From Agriotes lineatus (lineage: Eukaryota > Arthropoda > Insecta > Coleoptera > Elateridae): a DNA stretch of 64,000 nt. This document shows, piece by piece, positions 56,216-64,000 of this stretch (the stretch's first letter is position 1; each line of letters starts with the position of its first letter). A program made the position numbers and the translations under genes. The notes beneath the pieces are model-generated. The model was not told the origin of the DNA, did not search any database, and saw only the letters and a list, made by a program, of their open reading frames with translations. Location of the stretch: the NCBI GenBank assembly GCA_940337035.1, contig CALNHX010001053.1:62001-126000 (forward strand). The letters run 5' to 3'.

Positions 56216-58180
56216 AACGAAAATGTTCGAAAGGACGAAACAAAAATGGCGAATGCTTACACCCATTTAAATTATAAATAAATAAAATTGTAAAAGGTGT
56301 AAACCTATAATTTTGTCTATTTTATTGTATTTGTAGTGATGTCATTTTACTCTAAGTTGTTTTTTGGTTGTAACTTATTCGAATGTGCTTTAATTTTATT
56401 TAAGCTTTATGTTAATTTAATGATACGAAAATCTTGATTTTATTGGTCGTAAATGTGCAACTGTTTATGTCTGTACATGGCTCTGTTGGAAAATTTAAAA
56501 AAATTAGCTAAATAATGAGCAAATAGTGATATGATTTCCTTGCAACGCTTTTCAGTGGCACATGTTTTCCAGCCGCTAGTAATTTCGAAGCGAAGGATGA
56601 ACACGGAAGCTAAAATTCGCATCTATGGCGTTTGCTATATTGCTAAACCGTATTCGTACGAGAGGCCTATAGCGTCCGAATTATTGTACAATTCAATTAC
56701 TAGAGTAAGGCTGAGACCAAAGTCTGAAAATGCTGCAGTGTTTAGTTGCAATTAATATTATCGCTAACAATAGGTTGTAGAAAGTAAAAAAATTCAAGCA
56801 CGTCATAGCTAACTTAACAAATGCGCAATAAGCAATGCCGCAGTAAACAGATTTCCAGTTTTTCCCTACGATATGCACGAAATCATAAGCGTAAGCAGTA
56901 AGTAAACACCTTACATTAAGATGCATCATTGGAGTTCAGATTTTTGCGTCTCACAAACTGCTCGAACACGAAAGGGAACACAAGTAACTGAGGAAGCACT
57001 ATCCTAGATAGCCGGCGACCGCAAAACTGCGAGGTCGGTTTGTGCAGGATTTTCTCTAGGTGAAGATGTGGAATCGTAGGAGGGGAAAGTGCATCGAATA
57101 GCCTCTGAAGCTAGGTAATTGGAAAGCGTAGTTTTACACGAAACTGTTTACAGATCTGTAGTCTAGGTGCTTCAAGCGGTGGCAATAGAGCTCAAAAGGG
57201 AAACATATCAAACATGGTAAACAGAGGCTTGAAATAATCGTTACGTACCGAAGTTGAAAGCAGGCCAGAGTTAAATATTGTTTAAGAAATACTTTCTAGC
57301 CCTGTCATAACCAGATTAATTTTAACTATTGCACACATAAGACATGGATGCTAAACTTTTCAAAATATTGGGAGAAATAGATCCACATATGGGGAACCTC
57401 GAAAAAATTAACCACACAGCACTAGAAGCAATCTATCAATTAATCTTCCAAAATGGTCACAGGAAATAGCTTCCTTTATATACTGACGATCTTTCCAAAC
57501 ATCATCAGACATTTTCGCAGATCAAAAATTTTCAAAATTTACATGAAAATGGAAAAGAAGTTTAGGTAACTGAATGAACACGAACGCAGAAGCAGCGACC
57601 TAACTTTTATCATAGTACTTGAAAAATAGCTGACAACTCAAGACAATTCCTGAATTATAAATGAATTTAAATCAGTGGGAAATTTATATACAACAAATAA
57701 TTAGAAAAGATGCCTAGAAGAGCCCATTTTTTAAACATTTGTGGTTGTGGAATTATTTAACATTATAGAATTTGATTTTTTTCGAATTTTTCAAAAAGGT
57801 GGTATTTTATTAACATGGCATCAGATTCCCTCGAAGTTTTTCTCAACTTTGACAATTTAATTAAGTCTGAATATTTCCTAATAAGGAAGTTACCAATACA
57901 AAAGAAGAAAAATGCCCACCATGTATATGGTCGTATTGTTATTAACGTAGAACGATCACTTCTGAATATTTGAAAAACTGTTTTTGATTTTTTGTACTTT
58001 TGTTAACCTTCTAGCAGTTCCACTTTAACCAATTAATTAGAGTAAACTCTTACTTTGATTAAATGTTGTCATAGAATATGCCGGTCAAAACAATCTATCT
58101 TATTAGACCTCATCAGTATTATTAGATGTGAAACAGTATTAGCTGTGAAATTGCGCATCCTGATTGCCATTTTTATACGT
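56216..58180. other. Intergenic, no gene seen
   Basis: About 2 kb of AT-rich DNA with short chance ORFs (for example 56531-56755). 57000-57120 is somewhat GC-richer without recognisable content. Confidence 0.55.
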
Positions 58181-58199
58181 TGGTGCGAGACACTATCAG

Positions 58200-58790
58200 T
58201 ATAGGTCTAGAAAAAATTTGCATTAATTTATTATCAAACAACGATAAATATCAGTGGAACAGAAATAGGCAACTTGGCTATAATAACCCTTTCAAGAAAG
58301 GAATTATAATAACATTTAGAAACACATTTTCACGACAGCAGGAACTAGCGACCTCAAATGAACGAAGAAAAAACATAATATATGAGATATGCAGAAACAT
58401 CCAAACTGAAAGACATAATCAATACGTCAATAACTAAAGCTTAAAAATGTAAGAAAATTAAGCTATCTAGGGTCAACACTAAGCAACTCAAATCAGGGTA
58501 ACGGAAAAATCAAAGCAAGACTCCAGTCAGGATAGAAACCGTACATATCGAATACACTTTTGTTAAAATAGAAAAAATCTGAATAAAGATACAAATGTAA
58601 AAGTGCATAGCATCTTAATTAGGCTTCTAAAAAAGACGAATAGCTGCGAACATCTGAACGAAAAATACGAAGAACAATTTTGCGTCCAAAAAAAATGAAT
58701 GAAAACGAGTACAGACAACTAATGAACTTTGCAATAGAAATGTAAATTGAATGTGCCAAAAGAACGAAGTATTATGAAAATAGTCGAAGC
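58200..58790 (+). mobile_element. RTE-type LINE remnant upstream of Gr D
   Basis: Frames on the + strand read KYLGSTLSNSNQGNGKIKAR, then RTSERKIRRTILRPKK and NENEYRQL, which correspond to the EYLGSIIN...EEIKARIQAG and ERKILRxIxGPKK...EYRxRYN segments of RTE C-termini. Decayed. Its end is the segment shared with 1-110 and 20885-21062. Confidence 0.65.
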
Positions 58791-59011
58791 AAATCGACCA
58801 GGTTTGAATAAGGTAAACACAATGAATGGTGGGTATAAAAAAATTATACAAAAAAGGATAGCTTTCTTAAAGCAGAACAATTCATTCATCATGTAGACAT
58901 TGTCCCAGGTAATTAATATCTAGCATTTGTTTTTCTTCCTAAATTGAAACGCTGTGCGTTATTACACTTTTAACAAGGACAAGGACAAGGATAAAACTTT
59001 AATTCTAGAAA

Positions 59012-60565
59012 ATGACAAAAACCATCAAAATATGTTCTCCATTTATTTTATATACCTTAGGAATAATGTTAATAGTTTCTCCTCCATGCAAACTTGGAAA
59101 AATACAACTATTTTGGTACAGATGTTACGCAATATGTACTTGTGCAGTATTAGTTGCACTCGACGCGTTTAGTATGACTAATAGATTGATCTATGTGTAT
59201 CCTTTTTTTGTATCGAGGATGTTAGTAATAATAAATATATGTTCGTCTGTCAGTTTCCTAATATATAATTTGATCGCAATTCTGATACCTGCGTTTTGGC
59301 AAATCACAAATTATAACTCTTTTATGCGAGTACTTCTATCAAGCAACAAATATGCCACAGGCTTAGCTGACATTTTCCAGTTGAAAATATATTCCCCTGA
59401 GTTACTTTTAGGACAGATATTTTTCATTGTTTTAGTTATCTATGACTATCATATTTATGCAGGCATACTAGGTAAATCATGTTATTATTTTGTTAATGGC
59501 TACTTACACTACTATCATTTCTACATTGCAGTAGTGATAATGACGAAATTCATAATTTTAATATTAGGTTCTTTCAAAAGAATGAACCGCCTGCTGATCG
59601 ACTTGGTCGATTTGCAAAATACGACTACCAATAATATGGCAGGCATATTACACAGAAGTGTAAGAGCTATTACACTGGCATATAGAACTCAAACCAAACA
59701 AATTAAATTATTTAATGAAATCTATGGATGGCAAATTCTCTTTCTCATGCTTTCGTTGATGATGAGTTTACTTAACATTTTAGCATCAACTTTTGCATTT
59801 TCGTACGGACTACTAACGGCGGATAAACTTATTTTATCCAAGCAATCTTCTATTCATGTAATTATAATAAGTTTTCTATGGTCGACTTGGCAATTCGTAA
59901 GTATATGGTTTGTTTGTTTGTTTAAAAAATATTTAAAGTACAACAGCATTATTTCGTTACTCATTATGACAACTAAAATTTTAATGCAATTACAGCAACA
60001 GAAGTAAAAAAATGAGAGCCGCATAGAAGTCCATTGTAAATTTCTTTTGAATTGGTTAGCGAACTCAATTAATATGGTTTCGTAAAAATTCCATTGGAAA
60101 AGGTTGTTCTTTATATATTTTAAAATCAAAAATCAATAGTGAAAATCTGAAAAACGAGTTGTTAAATAAGGTCATTTTCCAATGTTCACTTATATTTTAC
60201 ATTTAATTGGTTTTTTGTCCTTTCTTCACGCTAGTTGCAAATGTTTTAAAACGCCTTGTCTATCTGTATAATATTTTTTTTAGATTCTGACAATGATTCT
60301 GGCAGTTGCCTGTAGTAAATCATCAGAAGAAGCAAAAAAGACAGCGGACATATGTGTAGATATCCTGCTAAAACTTCCTACCATGTCGCATGACAGGCAG
60401 GAAAGTTACCTGCAATACGAATTAAATTTACTAAAAGAGTTAGCTAACAACCACTGCCCCAACTTCTCTGCTGCTGGAATGTTTTCAATCAAGAAGTCTT
60501 TGATTCTTGTCATTATTAATTGTCTGGCCACCTACTTTATTGTTTATATTCAGTTAGATAAATAA
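59012..60565 (+). CDS. Gustatory receptor Gr D (intact, two exons, 388 aa)
   Basis: Insect 7tm_7 gustatory receptor; ligand unknown. Exon 1 is 59012-59896 (295 codons, ends STWQF, donor GTAAGT at 59897), exon 2 is 60284-60565 (after TTTTTTTAG; ILTMILAVACSKSSEEA to LDK stop). Phase 0, 387-bp intron. Predicted membrane segments: about 8-23, 39-55, 70-95, 131-148, 165-187, 239-263, 281-305 (across the splice) and 366-385, close to the family's seven with one marginal. The signature TYFIVYIQL lies at 378-386 (TYhhhhhQF with final Leu). ATG 59012 follows an A-rich leader and aligns with Gr A and Gr B. The cytoplasmic loop is 8 codons shorter than in B and C (after MAGI). No stops or frameshifts. 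Confidence 0.93.
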
Positions 60566-61425
60566 TGGAACATACTATCCACTATCGTTCTTTATATTAT
60601 CATATTATGTTATTATTAATTATTATGATCTAGCAGTAGTTTCTACAAAACTTGGGTGTGATAGAATTAAATCAAACTGCAATATTTTTTCAGGCGCTTA
60701 AAACCCCTGATACTCATTATTATACTAATACAATTCGCTACAGCAGTTTAATTAGATCGGAAACGTAAAATCAATCTTATTCATATATTTTCTGATTTAA
60801 TTTTGATGCAGTCCACACCATGGTTTTTCAGTAGCGTAGGAAAAAATTGACAAGGTAGCTCAGTTGACATAAGTGTTTTCAATGAAGTCCCCAAAATAGT
60901 GACGCTAAATCAGATTGATCTTCGTCTGTTAGTTTCCTGGTCAATTTGATTTTTTAGCGGTGATTAGCATTACAAAAACATTTGTAACTGTAGATGAAAC
61001 CTTTCTGGAAGTCTACAAAGGTATGTTAAGTGCTAAGATACATCGGCGGACCAATTAAAAACGGAGAAATATTGTGAAAAAGAGTAACTATATGAAGAAT
61101 TGAAAAACACCTATAATGACTGCTCGATATTTCTGTTTAAGTACAAATTCGTGTACCAAAACTTTGACAAACTTGAAATTCTATTACCCTTCTTCCTCAC
61201 AAATTATGTTTCTGTGGATATATCAGTTTCCTTTTGAATGTTTTAATTTAGATTGAATAGCAATGTTTTAATTATAAACGTGATCGTGATAAATTTCCAA
61301 ATAATCGTCGATCTACATTACGATGGTTTGGCTAGATTTATCAACACCAATGATTCAAACCTTTTCCACTGCATTCATAGGTAAGTGTAGTAACTTTTAA
61401 ACTTGTTTATCGTCTACCTTTCAGT
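60566..61425. other. Intergenic, 3' flank of Gr D
   Basis: Collinear with 6396-7285. No gene or element recognised. Confidence 0.65.
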
Positions 61426-61429
61426 GACT

Positions 61430-61680
61430 CATGTAATCCTAGAAAGATTACGATGGGTAGGTCATATAGAAAGTCTGAATAGACTACATCAAAACGGGTA
61501 GAGGAGCAAAATCCAGAAGGAAAAGGAAGTGCGGGTAACGAAGGGGTGGAGTGCAACCGTATTGAAAGATGCAACAACGATTCTGCTTGTTAACAAATGA
61601 AGACCATTGGTAAGGACAGAACAGCAAAGAAGAATAATGGCCTGGTATACGTCAATACACCTGTAGAATGTAGAATTCAA
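61430..61680 (+). mobile_element. LINE C-terminal remnant (copy of 7286-7533)
   Basis: The same decayed RRLRWxxHIExxN segment as in the left copy. ACACCTGTAGAATG near 61660-61673 is the empty site for the 784-bp transposon. Confidence 0.6.
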
Positions 61681-62051
61681 GCACATTGTTTTAAAATCAG
61701 CTAACAAATTCGGAATGAGCTATACACAAAAAGTCAATATTTTATTATATGCAAGGGCTGTTGCTAGTTGATTGCCTTCCATTTGGGGAAATTACAGCAA
61801 TTACTGCATCAAAGTAATTTTTTTAGTGCGATATATTTTTTCCTCTACCATTTCTCTTTTTTGTTCAGTTATGGCAGGTTGTGGCATGATTTCACTTGCA
61901 CAGGTTAGTGTGGGTTGCAGATTCTGGTTTATCTGTCAGTGCAAATATACTTGATGCTCTAAATTGTATAATAAGTTGAGCTATTCTATTAACCTGTTTC
62001 TCTGTCTGCTTGATTAAACTCATATTGCTTGCGACGCGTCTCATTAAACAC

Positions 62052-62436
62052 TTTCTCTACGATCATGTAAAAAGTGCCTACTTTCTACACCGATATTAGT
62101 GTAAAAAGTTAACTTTTAGTACACTAGTGTTATAAAAATTTTATTGCATTCTAATGTCAATAATAAATCTATGATACACAAATTTTAGTGCAAAAAGTTA
62201 ACTTTTATTACACTAGTGTTATAAAAATTTTATTGCACGTAAATTTAAAAAATACAAAATGAAATACATACTTTCGTAAAAGATTATGATCGTAGATAAA
62301 ACGTTGTAAGACACTCTTGCAAAAAGGCTCTTTATTGCACTCATAGGTCTTAGAATGCTCGCTAACGCTCGCATTCTAATTTGACCTATTCGTGCAATAA
62401 AGAATGCCTTTTTGCACTTGTATCTTAAATAACTAT
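62052..62436. mobile_element. 385-bp insertion private to the Gr D copy
   Basis: The left copy is continuous across this point (AAATAC then TTTATTGGTAT near 8727). The insert has two direct repeats of a block containing ACACTAGTGTTATAAAAATT (about 62127 and 62209). It also has a 99-bp hairpin at 62318-62416 with arms TGCAAAAAGGCTCTTTATTG and a GCTCGCTAACGCTCGC turn, and inverted CTACGATCATG/ATGATCGTAG near its ends. No coding sequence. Probably a non-autonomous DNA element. Confidence 0.8.
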
Positions 62437-62439
62437 TAT

Positions 62440-63185
62440 TGGTATCTTTTGATACGTTTATAGATTTCGCTTTTCTGTAAATATCTTTATTTTATGTTAC
62501 AGTCTAAATGCGTGGTTAAGAAGCGTTAATAACTAAAAGCAAAGTTCACGCTAATTACGCCTGAACTGTCCCGCAGTAGATAGTTGAGCGACTAATGTTC
62601 GGGGAGAAGGTGTGGTTTGAATCAACACGACGTAACTTAGAGCTGTCACAATAAATGTTGGTTGTGATCAAGATGAAAGGGGGTAGGCGCCACGAGTTCT
62701 ATTAAATTAAAAGAGATCGAAAAGTTGCTGAACGACCTCTGTAGAACTCGAAATCCATGGACCGTTACTCTGCTACGATTATCCTGTGAGGCGTCTCCAC
62801 TCGCTTGGGACTTAGCTTTGCTGGTTTCTTCGCATTCGCCAAGGTACCTTACAAATAGATCATAACACAGGCTAACACACAAATAAATAAACAAATATCT
62901 ATGAACATCATAAATAAAAGACATAAAAGGTCGAATTTAAATTAGTCCCTCCTGAAAAATTCAAGTTTATGTGTATATAATTGACACAATTACTTTTGAA
63001 AAAGCAATTATGTGATTTACGTAATTAGTACCAAAAGGGGTTAGTAATGTTAAGAAATGTAAAGAAACCGCTCTACATTCCGGACATCAACAGAGCCCAC
63101 CATTATGGTCAACAAACGATGAAACTTAATTTACTCTAATTCAAATTTATTCGTTATGAATTTAGCCGCTATTTATTTCTGTCAA
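62440..63185. other. Intergenic, duplicated flank
   Basis: Collinear with about 8730-9480. No gene recognised. Confidence 0.6.
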
Positions 63186-63189
63186 TTGA

Positions 63190-63505
63190 CCATATGTAGG
63201 TCACGTACGCATGTTCTGGTTTTACATCTGCTTAGCATTCGGGAGGTCGCGGGTTCGATTCCCCTGGCCGTCTTCTCTGATTTAGGTTTTTAGGTGGTTT
63301 TCCTGAATCAGCAGGGTACCTTCTCTGAGGCGTATGCTGGGGCAGTACTTCTCCACCTTTACTGGCCTCTCTTCCATTCTCCAACCTTCCTTTCTCTCAC
63401 CCATCCTGTAATTCCCGTTCTTGGCTGAAGAGTGACGCAAGGTTTCTATAGCAGCCCGCCTCTAGTTGGGGGAATTGAAATGACTCTGAACCTTTTACCT
63501 TTTGT
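63190..63505 (+). mobile_element. tRNA-derived SINE-like repeat (copy of 9485-9805)
   Basis: GGTCGCGGGTTCGATTCCCC near 63245-63264 has a perfect B box. The body matches the left copy throughout, so this SINE was duplicated with the segment rather than inserted twice. Confidence 0.62.
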
Positions 63506-64000
63506 TCTGGTTTAGGTTGCGCGACCAAACGTTCTACTTTGCACTTTTTTAAAATTAACGAAGCACAAATGACGGAAAATTAACTGTTTCAAACTATGTA
63601 CAGTACTTTTTTGGTTGCCTGGCGAATGGGATGCTCTAATGCGACGAGACACCTTTAGATGGATGTTGAATTGAAATGGAATGACTCCACGAAGCAGCAA
63701 ATGAAACGGCTTATATTTATCCTCGGAATGACGAGTCTTGGGAGCGGACTTCACGGTAAAGAATTGTCACAACCTGCAGATTAAGGCCACTTGGAAATCT
63801 TTGGCATGTAGATCCTTTAAAGGCAAAACAAATGCAACACTTGCAGCGATATGAGAAGATTTCGGGCACGCACACATCCACGCCGCCTCAAAGCTTGTTA
63901 CGGTTCAAAAGTCATTTACAGTTATTTATTTAATTATTTTCCCTAAAGTCGGTTAAAATTAACTTTTTGCCTTATATTTCTTTGAGCCTGATTTTTCCTG

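Larger units (their letters stand above)
58720..63890 (+). repeat. Segmental duplication, right copy (contains Gr D)
   Basis: Partner of 1-10190. It lacks the LINE, the intronic hairpin block and the 784-bp transposon, and has its own 385-bp insertion at 62052-62436. After about 63890 the two copies stop matching. Confidence 0.95.

Overview
The window is AT-rich insect genomic DNA, from a transposon-dense genome. A beetle is plausible, but I cannot fix the order or species. The host genes form one tandem cluster of insect gustatory receptors (Gr, 7tm_7 family), all on the + strand and all with the same two-exon plan. A long 5' exon ends in ...WQF with a phase-0 GTAAGT donor. A short 3' exon of about 93 codons starts I/V-L and ends in the family signature TYhhhhhQF/L. 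There are four loci: Gr A (287-6395, split by a LINE), Gr B (21217-25156, pseudogene), Gr C (exons 30790-31677 and 50284-50568, apparently intact, 18.6 kb intron) and Gr D (exons 59012-59896 and 60284-60565, intact, 388 codons). A and D are near-identical paralogues.

Layout. 1-10190 is one copy of a segmental duplication whose second copy runs from 58720 to about 63890. Comparing the copies gives natural empty sites for a 4.05-kb LINE inside the coding exon of Gr A, a 284-bp hairpin element in its intron, a 784-bp inverted-repeat transposon downstream, and a 385-bp insertion private to the D copy. 10851-15013 is a full-length but dead Jockey element with a 10-bp target duplication. 16379-17652 holds two short TA-flanked inverted-repeat elements. 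17700-20880 carries decayed SINEs (one apparently derived from 5S rRNA), RTE-like remnants and microsatellites. 21217-25156 is Gr B, with an RTE fragment and a pogo-like element in its intron. 26889-28735 is a decayed mariner-like element. 30790-50568 is Gr C.

The Gr C intron holds a 9.56-kb tandem array (34051-43610, about 125 copies of a 76-77 bp monomer). The array has higher-order structure, including two 3515-bp blocks that are almost identical. The intron also holds a 1.19-kb foldback element, a decayed RTE element interrupted by another insertion, and SINE-like sequences. A second Jockey element lies at 51259 to about 55760 (-), followed by two RTE-like remnants and then Gr D.

I see no bacterial operon, CRISPR array, tRNA gene, rRNA gene or virus. 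The host biology here is a chemoreceptor family growing by tandem duplication and being broken up by mobile elements. The most unusual structures are the receptor intron carrying a recently amplified higher-order satellite, and the receptor exon recently split by a LINE whose two ORFs are still open.
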